Shown here: positions 16,392 through 24,002 of the stretch, piece after piece | How the letters are laid out: each line of letters opens with the position of its first letter | Position numbering within the stretch: position 1 is the first letter of the stretch | Source of the DNA: GCA-2720975 sp964467985 | Lineage (GTDB): Bacteria; Planctomycetota; UBA1135; GCA-002686595 | Assembly (NCBI GenBank): GCA_964467985.1 | Contig: CAYXTP010000020.1 | Span: 1 to 36,982, forward strand | DNA length: 36,982 bases | Direction of reading: 5' to 3' | Notes under the pieces: generated by a model | What the model was told of the DNA's origin: nothing | Seen by the model: only the letters and a program-made list of their open reading frames with translations | Databases searched by the model: none | Translations under genes and position numbers: made by a program

Positions 16392-17399
16392 ATGAACAAG
16401 GTCCTTCTCACACTCTCTCTCGTTGTCTTCCCGATCCTCCTAGCCAGCACCCTGCTGGGCCGCGAGACAGCCGGTGACTACAAGGCGCTCAACGCCGAGT
16501 ATCAAACCGCTCTCGCCCAATACGCCAAGGCCTACAAGGCGGCTCCCGCTAAGGAGAAACGCGCCCTGCGGGCCCAGCACCCCGGACCCGCTTTCTGGCC
16601 ACGATTCGAGGAGCTGGGCCGCGAGAGTGGTCGCGCTACCCTGTGGTTGATCGCGAACAGCAAGCACAGCGGACTCAAAGCTGATGGCCTGGCTGACTTC
16701 AAGCGTGGTGCCTACGACCGAGTCTTTGGGATGAAGAACAATGCGGCCTACCTGGTGGCTGCCGTGTCGGCACTGGGAGCTGACGCACGCAGCGTGGGGA
16801 CCGAATTTGTTGAAAGCCACTTGAGGGGCCTGCTCAAGGGTGATTGCTCCCGCCAAGCGAAAGGAGTGACCACAGCCAAGCTGGGCGAACTCCTCAGTTC
16901 GTCCAAGGACGAAGAGCGGGCAGCGGAGGGCAAGAAGATGCTGGAGAAGTACGTCGCCGAGTACATATCCAAGGGCGCGATGGCCATTGATTTTGACGGG
17001 ACGACCATCGACGGGCACGAGTTCAAACTGTCGGACTACAAGGGCAAGGCGGTCTTGGTGGACTTCTACGGCTTCTGGTGAGGCCCCTGCCGCAGTGCGA
17101 TGCCGCACTTGCGCGAGCTCGTTGAGCTCTATGACGGCCGCCCCTTTGCCATCGTTGGCGTGAACAGCTTCGACGGCGAGGAAGACTATCGCAAAGGTGT
17201 CGAAAAATACGGCCTTACGTGGATCAGTGCCTATCAGGGCAGCTCCTCAGCTCCCATTTCGGAGATGTACCAAGTCCAGGGGTACCCGACCCTCTTGATG
17301 ATCGACCACACCGGCAAGATCCGTTTCCGTGGCCACAATCTGGAAGATGACACACTCGAGGGTCTCGTCCACGAAGCAGAAGAAGCCAGCCAGCGCTGA
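16392..17399 (+). CDS. TlpA/thioredoxin-fold selenoprotein with a WUGPC active site (TGA read as selenocysteine)
   Basis: Reading TGA 17079-17081 as Sec gives one 335-residue protein. Residues 1-22 are a signal or membrane anchor, about 28-200 a mainly helical charged domain, and about 205-335 a TlpA/redoxin-type thioredoxin domain. The domain reads LSDYKGKAVLVDFYGFW, then Sec230-Gly-Pro-Cys233-Arg, then AMPHLRELVELY, AIVGVNSFDG and the cis-proline segment GYPTLLMID. The canonical motif is WCGPCR, so the TGA replaces the attacking Cys exactly. Both halves lie in one frame and each is incomplete alone. A SECIS-like hairpin follows. It should act as a thiol-disulfide oxidoreductase outside the cytoplasm or at the membrane. 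A Cys-to-stop mutation is the main alternative. Start ATG 16392 is placed before the signal segment. Confidence 0.88.
17079..17081 (+). other. In-frame TGA, predicted selenocysteine codon
   Basis: The codon order is Phe-Trp-TGA-Gly-Pro-Cys-Arg. A single change from TGC to TGA would also produce this, but conserved thioredoxin-fold sequence continues without interruption for 106 residues after it, and a hairpin suited to recoding follows. Confidence 0.85.
17091..17113 (+). promoter_or_regulatory. Bacterial SECIS-like hairpin
   Basis: The stem pairs 17091-17098 (CGCAGTGC) with 17105-17113 (GCACTTGCG) as eight base pairs with one bulged T at 17109. The six-base loop GATGCC (17099-17104) starts with G. 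Seventeen bases separate the TGA from the loop, inside the 16-37 range used for bacterial SECIS elements, which also favour a G early in a small apical loop and a bulged U. It lies within the coding sequence, as expected in bacteria. Confidence 0.68.
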
Positions 17400-17652
17400 G
17401 CTAGATCGATCTGGATCTCGGGGTCTTCCCGTGGTATCTCAAAGCGGCCCGTGTCTCGTTCATCCGGAGGCGCGGGCTGCTGTGGTTCGTGCGCGGGCCA
17501 CCGCGGCTCGGAGGGTCTCGGGCGACTGGATTGATACCGCAGGGGCGCTGAAGGCGTCAGCCCGGGTGGGTGGGGGCGGCGGTTGGTGCGGTCACTTGCC
17601 GAGCCATCCCAGCCACGTCACGGCACCCTCATGCCAACGTGGCTCTGGCGGA
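17400..17652. other. Convergent intergenic gap with no gene seen
   Basis: 253 bases lie between the selenoprotein and the gamma-glutamyltransferase stop codons. Both strands were read for tRNA-like arms, small ORFs with ribosome sites, and terminators. Only a weak short stem near 17402-17420 (AGATC with GATCT) was found, without a T run. Confidence 0.6.
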
Positions 17653-19347
17653 TCAATAGCCCGCCGCATGGCCGTCCTTGCGAGCATCCGAGGCGCCAGC
17701 GTAGCTCGCGTTCGCCGCATCCCATTCGATTGCCTGGTATCCGCCGAATGAACCGACCTGAGTCTTGAGCCGATGCCCGCGCGCCCTCAAGCCATCGAGG
17801 GCTCGCTTCGAAACTCCCGACTCGATGGACACCCACCCTCCTGCGTTGGCTGCTTCGCCCGTGGGGCAGCTCGACCCGCGGTGGATGACCCTTGGAGCAT
17901 CGCCCGCTTCCTGGACATTCATTCGAAAGTCGAGTTGGTTGCTGAGAACCTGCACTTGCCCCTGGGGTTGCATTGCACCACCCATGACTCCGAAACTCAG
18001 CCACGCTTCGCCACCACATGTGGCAAAGCCGGGCATGATCGTGTGAAAGGGCCGCTTGCCGGGTGCGAAGACATTGGCGTGGCCCGCTTCGAGAGTGAAC
18101 AGCTCCCCTCGATTCTGAAGGACAAAGCCGAGATCAGGGGGAGTCACGCCAGACCCCATGCCGCGGTAGTTGCTCTGGATCAAGGAGACCATGTTCCCAG
18201 CCCCATCGGCCACAGAGAGGTAGACCGTGTCGCCTGTGTTCAGGGCGCGGGGTTCGCCTGCCTGAAGGCCAGCGCTTGCTCGTCCCATGTCGAGTGCCTG
18301 TACCCGCTCAGAGGCGTAGGCCTTGGAAACCAGCTGTTCGCTGGGGATCTGAGCGAAAGAGGGATCTGCGTAGTACTTGGCGCGGTCTTCAAAAGCCAGT
18401 TTCTTGGCCTCGATCAGCGCGTGCAAGTGGTCCGTGCCAGCCCATTCCATCTCTTCGACACCTAGGCACTCTAGGATGTTCAACATTTGAAGAGCGGCGA
18501 TCCCCTGGCCGTTGGGTGGCAGCTCCCAGACCGTCACCCCGCGATAGCGGGTGGACAGGGGCTCGACCCACTCCCCGCGATGAGTCGACAGGTCCTCGAC
18601 GCTTAGAAAGCCCCCTTGCTGCTTCACGTGCGCCGCGATCTGTTTGGCGATTGCGCCCTCATAGAACGCTTCTCGGCCCTCTCCGGCCAGGACTTGCAGG
18701 GTGGAGGCCAGGCGCGGATTGCGAAACACCTCGCCCGCCCGTGGTGCCGCGCCTGCGTGGGTAAAGGTCTCATCGAATCCCGGATTCCCGGCAAGGACCT
18801 CGACGTTGCGGGCCCACTCGTGGGCGATCACATCCGAAACCGGAAACCCCTCGCGCGCGTATTCGATTGCCGGGGCCATCAAGTCCGCAAAAGAGGTTCG
18901 CCCGAAGCGCTTGTGCAACCTGAACCACCCATCCACGCAGCCTGGCACGCTTAGACTAAGCGGTCCGCGGGTCGGGACCGATCCCTGCTCGCGCAGGCGC
19001 CCGAGGGTCAGGGACTGAGGTGATCGGCCCGAGCCGTTGAAGCCGTGCAGGTGACGCGCTTCAGCGTCCCAGACCAGGGCGAATAAATCGCCTCCCAATC
19101 CAGCCCCCGTAGGCTCCACCACGCATAGCACCGCATTGGCGGCCAGGGCTGCATCGACAGCATGCCCTCCCGAGCGCAAGACTTGTAGGGCGGCACTCGT
19201 GGCGAGAGGTTGCGACGTGGCGGCCATTCCCCGGCGCGCTCGCACCGGGCTGCGCGTGGCGAAGGGGCGTCCCGTGATTCTGTCTTGCCCTCGAATGAGA
19301 ACCGCCCAAAAGACGATCGTAGCAAGCAGTATGGGGGTGATGGACAA
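17653..19347 (-). CDS. ggt: Gamma-glutamyltransferase
   Basis: 564 residues. The family opening is RRGMAATSQPLATSAALQVLRSGGHAVDAAL followed by N.VLCVVEPTGAGLGGDLF. The autocatalytic site reads ALNTGDTVYLSVADG.GNMVSLIQSNY, with the probable nucleophile Thr374 at the start of the small subunit. The tail ends YQAIEWD....YAGASDARKDGHAAGY, as in the family. The enzyme is made as one chain, cleaves itself before Thr374, and hydrolyses or transfers the gamma-glutamyl group of glutathione. The N-terminus has a single hydrophobic segment (residues 4-19), so it may be membrane-anchored or exported. The TTG start at 19347 is the least certain part. Confidence 0.94.
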   Translation of the reverse strand: MSITPILLATIVFWAVLIRGQDRITGRPFATRSPVRARRGMAATSQPLATSAALQVLRSGGHAVDAALAANAVLCVVEPTGAGLGGDLFALVWDAEARHLHGFNGSGRSPQSLTLGRLREQGSVPTRGPLSLSVPGCVDGWFRLHKRFGRTSFADLMAPAIEYAREGFPVSDVIAHEWARNVEVLAGNPGFDETFTHAGAAPRAGEVFRNPRLASTLQVLAGEGREAFYEGAIAKQIAAHVKQQGGFLSVEDLSTHRGEWVEPLSTRYRGVTVWELPPNGQGIAALQMLNILECLGVEEMEWAGTDHLHALIEAKKLAFEDRAKYYADPSFAQIPSEQLVSKAYASERVQALDMGRASAGLQAGEPRALNTGDTVYLSVADGAGNMVSLIQSNYRGMGSGVTPPDLGFVLQNRGELFTLEAGHANVFAPGKRPFHTIMPGFATCGGEAWLSFGVMGGAMQPQGQVQVLSNQLDFRMNVQEAGDAPRVIHRGSSCPTGEAANAGGWVSIESGVSKRALDGLRARGHRLKTQVGSFGGYQAIEWDAANASYAGASDARKDGHAAGY

Positions 19348-19434
19348 GTCGGTGGCTGCAGGATCCTCCCGGACCGATTCACCCTAGCCTACAGACTGCG
19401 GTTCGCCGATGAAGCCCAGCGGATCCGCCGTCGG

Positions 19435-21855
19435 CTACCAGTGCCTGGTGACGTCCAGAGTGGTCGGGTTCAATCCGACCATATACGAGCCCAGCGTGGT
19501 CAAGTCGCCCGTGGCGCGGTCGACTCCGAAGACCTCAAGGTCGTTGCTCAGGTCATTGATCACAAACAAGAATGCTCCGGCGTGGTCAGCCCTGAGAGAA
19601 ACCGGGTTGATACCGCTGGCCGTCGATTGCTCGTACACGAGCGCTCCCGTCGCCTGTTCGATGCGGAAGCGCATGATCTCCCCGATACCGCCGTTAGCCA
19701 ACGGGGACACCGAGAAGCCATAGTCGCCACTGCGATGGGGTTCGAACAACTCAGGGCTGCCGCTGGCCGGTGCGGAATCAGCTGCTTCCAGTGTCAGGCC
19801 GCCGCTCAGTGGGTCAATCGAGTAGGGCACGACGAGATTGGACCCGGTCAAGGCCACGTAGAGGCGTTCACCCGTTGGCGAGAAGCGCATGCTGCCGGGG
19901 GAGCCGGGAGCGAGTTCAAACTGGGGACCCGACGCGAACTGGCCATCCTCGAAACGGTAGGCCCCTAGGGTGTCGCCTGCACCGCCTGTGTTGGCGACAT
20001 AAACGAAGTGGCCGGTGGGATCCACTTGGACACTGGAGGGGCCAGGCCCCGTCGTCGCGGCGGAGCTCATGGAGAGCTGCCCGGTGCTGGCATGAATCGA
20101 ATACGCGATGACCTGTGCGCTCTGAGTGGCCGTCACGAACAGGAATCGCCCACCAGGGTCCACAGCAATCGCGCTGGGGGGTTCGGAGAGTGGGGTGCGT
20201 GGAAGAGTCTCAGACAGCACGCCAGTCCCGTTAGCGATGGCCAAGACCGACAACTCCTTGCTCGCACCATGGGCCACAAAGACGAATCGGCCCAGAGGAT
20301 CCACCGCCAAGTCCACAGGCCCAGTCCCCGCCATCGACGTGGGAGGCATGGGGGATAGCTGCCCGGAGATCTCATTCAGGACGAACCCGCTGATGTCCTC
20401 CGATCCTCCTCCAAGGGCGTAGACGAAGTCTGTCCCGGGTGAGACGGGACCGTTCCCGTGGTAGACACTGATGTCCGTTGCTTGAGGCCGGGTGCGAATG
20501 CTGCCGCCCTCCGTGATGACACTGCTAACGATGTCGATGTTGTAGGTACGAATCGTGTTGGCACCCGTGTGCAAGACAAAGGCAAAGAGGCCCGTCTCAT
20601 CCAGGGTGACCTGACTTGGAGCGCTCGCTGTGGGCACTGAGGATGCCTGAACCACAAGTCCCGTGGGCTTGTCCAACTCAAGGATCTCAAGCAGGTCGTC
20701 ATCCTCGCAGGTGACGTAGAGATAGTCGTCGTATGGCGAAATCGCCAGAGAGTTCGGTCCTTGGGGCAGCGGCACAACCGAGAATGCGGTGAGCGAACCA
20801 TCACTCGCGCTCACCCGATAAGCATGCAAGATGTCCTGGTCGGCGAATGAAATGTAGACCACCGACCCCGTGCTGTTGATGGCGATCGCCGAGGGGGCGG
20901 CGAACCAGTAGTTGATGGCTTGGGAGATCGGGCCAGCGGCTCCCGTGATGGGGTCGATGGGGTGGACGGTGATGTCCGCAGATTGATCGTGGAGCACGTA
21001 GATAAAGCGCCCGAGCGGATCGACGGCAATCCGGGTCGGGCCGGTGTTCGTGGTCACATCGTCGAGGTAGGCCAGCTCCCCAGTCACCGAGTCGACCGAG
21101 TAGCTATACAGGCGGTTGTCCTCGTGCGTGACCACGTAGGCCGTGTTGCCATTGGGCCCCAAGACGAGTCGGCGAGGTCCCTCGCCCGAAGGCACGTCCC
21201 CAAGATGCCGCATCACTCCCGTCGGTTGGTCCACCGAATAGCTCGAGACGCTGCCCGGCATGCCGGGGAGGCCACGATTCGGGACGAATGCGAGGGCTCC
21301 ACCAGGGTGAAACACGATCTGTTCCGGACCGGGCGTCAGGGAGCCTGTGCCCTGGACTGGACCGAATCCCATGTCATCTTCGAAGGCACCGATGGCGTAC
21401 ATGGACATGTCTGTGTCCTGTGGGCCGGTGCTGTACAAGAACCGTGGTGCATCATAGACCCGGAATTTGATGGTGACCTGGGTGGATCCCTTGGGGCCGG
21501 AGGCCGTGACCACGAAGGGCGCCTCGGGAGCCTCGATGGTGGGTGTACCCTGGATCGTTCCATCGAGGGCGTCGAGGGAAAGGCCTTGGGGCAGTGCGGG
21601 TGAAACCGTCCAGGTGTCGACTGTGCCGGTGAGCGTGGGCACCGAGGGTGCCATGGGTCGGTTGACGAGCTGGCGTTCCTGGTGGTTGGGGTAGGTGAGC
21701 CCGGAGGGCGGTGGATTGGAGCCCGAGCCAGACCCGGGACCCTTGCCGCCGCTGTTGCACCCTGCCAGGAAAACGACGGCCGACAACAAGAGCGGCCGCA
21801 GAATCCCCGCGCGAAAACTGGGGTGCTGGTCCGTGTTGTTTTGCGGTGCAAACAT
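19435..21855 (-). CDS. Lipoprotein with Ig-like domain and lactonase-type beta-propeller
   Basis: 806 residues. A lipoprotein signal ends in the lipobox LAGC (Cys33), followed by a Gly/Ser/Pro-rich linker. A putative Ig-like domain comes next (about 55-130; WTVSPALPQGLSLDALDGTIQGTP). The rest is a long series of propeller blades with repeated forms such as PSGEGPRRLVLGPNGNTAYV, VDPLGRFIYVL and VDPTGHFVYVANTGG, as in the 3-carboxymuconate cyclase/6-phosphogluconolactonase-like family. There are roughly a dozen or more such blade units, so two propellers in tandem are likely. Many large secreted members are not proven lactonases, so binding or structural roles are possible. A promoter is visible at 21973-22001. 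Confidence 0.88.
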   Translation of the reverse strand: MFAPQNNTDQHPSFRAGILRPLLLSAVVFLAGCNSGGKGPGSGSGSNPPPSGLTYPNHQERQLVNRPMAPSVPTLTGTVDTWTVSPALPQGLSLDALDGTIQGTPTIEAPEAPFVVTASGPKGSTQVTIKFRVYDAPRFLYSTGPQDTDMSMYAIGAFEDDMGFGPVQGTGSLTPGPEQIVFHPGGALAFVPNRGLPGMPGSVSSYSVDQPTGVMRHLGDVPSGEGPRRLVLGPNGNTAYVVTHEDNRLYSYSVDSVTGELAYLDDVTTNTGPTRIAVDPLGRFIYVLHDQSADITVHPIDPITGAAGPISQAINYWFAAPSAIAINSTGSVVYISFADQDILHAYRVSASDGSLTAFSVVPLPQGPNSLAISPYDDYLYVTCEDDDLLEILELDKPTGLVVQASSVPTASAPSQVTLDETGLFAFVLHTGANTIRTYNIDIVSSVITEGGSIRTRPQATDISVYHGNGPVSPGTDFVYALGGGSEDISGFVLNEISGQLSPMPPTSMAGTGPVDLAVDPLGRFVFVAHGASKELSVLAIANGTGVLSETLPRTPLSEPPSAIAVDPGGRFLFVTATQSAQVIAYSIHASTGQLSMSSAATTGPGPSSVQVDPTGHFVYVANTGGAGDTLGAYRFEDGQFASGPQFELAPGSPGSMRFSPTGERLYVALTGSNLVVPYSIDPLSGGLTLEAADSAPASGSPELFEPHRSGDYGFSVSPLANGGIGEIMRFRIEQATGALVYEQSTASGINPVSLRADHAGAFLFVINDLSNDLEVFGVDRATGDLTTLGSYMVGLNPTTLDVTRHW

Positions 21856-21972
21856 GATCTAGGCCGGGAGGGCAACTCGGTGCGGAATCGGTACTCAGAG
21901 CGTCCGAAGGGCGATCTCGTCTCCCTGTGAGCCACCAATGCGGCCCCACAAGAGGGAAATCCAGGAACCCAT

Positions 21973-22001
21973 ATTAGACACCCTTATTGTAGACCACTCA
22001 A
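21973..22001 (-). promoter_or_regulatory. Candidate sigma-70-type promoter of the propeller lipoprotein
   Basis: On the minus strand TTGAGT (22001-21996) is followed by a 17-base spacer and TCTAAT (21978-21973). These match the -35 at 4 of 6 and the -10 at 5 of 6. The leader to ATG 21855 would be about 110 bases. An alternative -10, TACAAT, sits inside the spacer. Confidence 0.45.
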
Positions 22002-22142
22002 GCAAGGGTCCCAGGGATCGGAACTGAGTAGGGAAAAGCATTCCTGGAGACGCTCGGATGGGGGCAGGAAAGCGTCCAATATTGGGACGCGGGCCGGGTC
22101 CCAGATGTTTCATCAGACCGGCCTTGGTGCCAAGATTGCCCC

Positions 22143-22502
22143 ATGCCCGAGAAAGTAGATCCAGAGGTCATCGAGGTCGAAGTCGAGCGCCCTGAGCCGG
22201 AAGGGGCTCAGTCTGATGGGCGTGGAGCCGCAGGTGGGCAGCCGTTCCGGGGGCCAGCCGGTCCGGTGCTTGCGGGTCTCGTATTGGATTTTGCTGATCT
22301 TGTGACACCTGCAAACGTTCAGTTCGGAATGGTCCTCGGCGCCCTCGCGGGACTGTGGGTTGGCAGCCAGATGGGCTTGACGGCACGCCGACTCGCCTGG
22401 ATGACCGTGCTCGGGGCGGTCTATTGCGGACTTCCTGCGACGACCTTTCTCCCGCTAGGGGTGCTCGTGGGCTTGATCGCAGGAACGGGTTCTCGCCGCT
22501 AG
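22143..22502 (+). CDS. Small membrane protein of unknown function
   Basis: 119 residues. The first 45 are acidic and Glu/Pro/Gly-rich (EVIEVEVERPEPEG), then come two or three hydrophobic segments: about 60-78 (FGMVLGALAGLWVGSQMG), 83-100 (LAWMTVLGAVYCGLPATT) and 101-115 (PLGVLVGLIAGTG). No family was recognised. The composition and a clean ATG and TAG within a 680-bp space between minus-strand genes support a real gene. No strong ribosome site precedes it. It converges on the FAD oxidoreductase with 36 bases between stops. Confidence 0.6.
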   Translation: MPEKVDPEVIEVEVERPEPEGAQSDGRGAAGGQPFRGPAGPVLAGLVLDFADLVTPANVQFGMVLGALAGLWVGSQMGLTARRLAWMTVLGAVYCGLPATTFLPLGVLVGLIAGTGSRR

Positions 22503-22538
22503 GAGCCAACGCGTCCGAGACTCTATCCTGGCTTGCTG

Positions 22539-23864
22539 TCAGCCGACCTTGGCGCGGGCGAGTAGCTCTCCACCGAGTGTCTGAGCCTTGGCCACGCACA
22601 GGTCCGAGTTGTCGTACTCGTAGCGACCAAAGCGCCCAAGCGGGATCAAGTCGACCCCTGCCATCCAATCGAAAATCGCCTGGCGCCGGATACCGTAGTC
22701 GTGGTCAAACACAACATAGGCGTGCGGTACTTGCGCTCGGTCCGTGAACAGAACTTCGGAGCGCGAGAGCAGACCTGCGGCTTCCAACCCAGCCAGGGTT
22801 TCCCGCTCCAATGACTGACCCGGGTAGGGGGCGCCGCCGCGACAGGTGATCTCGACCAGCAGGGAGCTTTTGCCCTCGGGCGCGTTGTTGGGCGAGTAGC
22901 CGGACATGTAGGTCACGCGATTGGCCGGGCCCTGCGACTCATGGGGCAGGTAGATCCAAGAGAGGTCGGGCTGTTCCTCACGATCTAGCGCGACGAGGAA
23001 GCTAACCAAGCCGTTGTATTCGAGGGTTTGCATGGCCTGGGCGACGGTTCCTGGAACTTCCGTCAAGAGGCTCGGCAGCCGGTCGAGAGGCAGGGTTGAA
23101 ACGACCAGATCGAAGGCCTCTCCATTCACTTCCCAGCCCGCCGGTGTGCGTTGCAGGGTCTCAACCCGCGTGTTGAGCCGGATGCGATCCGAAATGCGAG
23201 TGGCCATCCCATCAGTGATGGCTTGGAACCCACCGTTGAGTGGGTAGAAAAATGACGACTGGTGCGTGTAGCCCTCTGTGCGAATTCCGACGGCCGAGCG
23301 AATGACGTCTTCGACTGGCGCGTCCGGCACCCGACCCGCAACCCAGTCGCTGCTGATTTCCGTCAGCGGGCGTTTCCAGATCTTCTCGTTGTAGGGGTCC
23401 ATGAAGTGCTGGGCGATGCCCTTGCCAAAGCGCCACAGGATCCAGGTTCCAAAATCGGAAGGCGCCGGACTGCCAGACGCATCGCGCGCATGCCAAGCTT
23501 GGACGTATCCCGCGAGGCAGTCGAAATTTGCCTGCACCGGAAGGTCGCCGAGGCCGTTCTCAAAGGGGTAGTGAACCCAGCGGTCCTCGAAGCGGATCTT
23601 GGTATTGCGCTGGCAGGAGACAAACGCCGGGGGGCCGCCGGCTTCGTTCTTCATCCAGTCCATGACCTGCTGGTCCTTGCTGTAGAGGATGTGCCCGCCA
23701 GCGATGTCGTAAGTGAAGCCGTCGACCGCGCGCGAACGGCAGAGCCCTCCGGGCACGGACGCTGCCTCAAAGAGGACGAAGTCGGCGGGATCCCACCCGC
23801 CCTCCGTCAGCGTGCGGGCCAAGGCCATACCGGAGATGCCGGCACCGAGGATGGCTAGCTTCAC
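22539..23864 (-). CDS. FAD-dependent protoporphyrinogen oxidase/UDP-galactopyranose mutase-like oxidoreductase
   Basis: 441 residues. The N-terminal FAD-binding fold is clear: KLAILGAGISGMALA (GxGxxG at 7-12), an acidic strand end VLFEAASVPGGLCRS, then FTYDIAGGHILYS. The middle resembles UDP-galactopyranose mutase and HemY-like flavoproteins (WVHYPFENGLGDLP, FGKGIAQHFMDPYNEKIWKRPL, SDWVAGRVPD). The C-terminal part contains PHAYVVFDHDYGIRRQAIFDW and PLGRFGRYEYDN. Such enzymes often serve surface-sugar or amine metabolism; the substrate is unknown. The start is GTG 23864 with GGAGG 7 bases upstream, overlapping the stop of a 43-codon ORF as GTGA. Confidence 0.85.
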   Translation of the reverse strand: MKLAILGAGISGMALARTLTEGGWDPADFVLFEAASVPGGLCRSRAVDGFTYDIAGGHILYSKDQQVMDWMKNEAGGPPAFVSCQRNTKIRFEDRWVHYPFENGLGDLPVQANFDCLAGYVQAWHARDASGSPAPSDFGTWILWRFGKGIAQHFMDPYNEKIWKRPLTEISSDWVAGRVPDAPVEDVIRSAVGIRTEGYTHQSSFFYPLNGGFQAITDGMATRISDRIRLNTRVETLQRTPAGWEVNGEAFDLVVSTLPLDRLPSLLTEVPGTVAQAMQTLEYNGLVSFLVALDREEQPDLSWIYLPHESQGPANRVTYMSGYSPNNAPEGKSSLLVEITCRGGAPYPGQSLERETLAGLEAAGLLSRSEVLFTDRAQVPHAYVVFDHDYGIRRQAIFDWMAGVDLIPLGRFGRYEYDNSDLCVAKAQTLGGELLARAKVG

Positions 23865-23992
23865 GCCCAGGCCTCCAGTTTTGGCGCCGCTGTGACGGCT
23901 TGCTGCGCAGGAGGGCGCACCATCCCCAGCCCCCGCCCACCCAGGGGAACGCCACCAAGACGCACCGAATCTCCTTGCGGTTTCACACTCAT
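23861..23992 (-). CDS. Small ORF of 43 residues between two operon genes
   Basis: ATG 23992 begins a 43-codon frame that starts only 10 bases after the RNase HII-like stop and ends with TGA overlapping the GTG of the FAD oxidoreductase by four bases (TCAC at 23861-23864). GAAGGGA precedes the ATG. The predicted peptide is Gly/Pro/Ala/Arg-rich (MSVKPQGDSVRLGGVPLGG... to ...APKLEAWA), with no membrane segment. Residues 10-19 faintly resemble the start of IspG, but the rest does not. It could be a true small protein or a translational bridge that brings ribosomes to the next gene. Confidence 0.45.
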   Translation of the reverse strand: MSVKPQGDSVRLGGVPLGGRGLGMVRPPAQQAVTAAPKLEAWA

Positions 23993-24002
23993 CGTCCCTT
24001 CT

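Noticed and set aside
17079..17081. TGA as a simple stop, giving a 229-residue protein and a second gene starting at ATG 17100
   Set aside because: The second piece would begin in the middle of a thioredoxin domain without its active site, there is no ribosome site before ATG 17100, and TGA falls exactly on the first active-site Cys codon. Recoding explains all three; a mutation remains the alternative.
17480..17520. Possible tRNA, including a tRNA for selenocysteine, in the gap after the selenoprotein
   Set aside because: GGTTCGTGC resembles a T arm start, but no acceptor, D or anticodon arm with a TCA anticodon can be formed around it.
21895..22113. Minus-strand frame of 72 codons upstream of the propeller lipoprotein
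   Set aside because: It lies across the probable promoter, has no ribosome site and its composition is unlike the neighbouring proteins.
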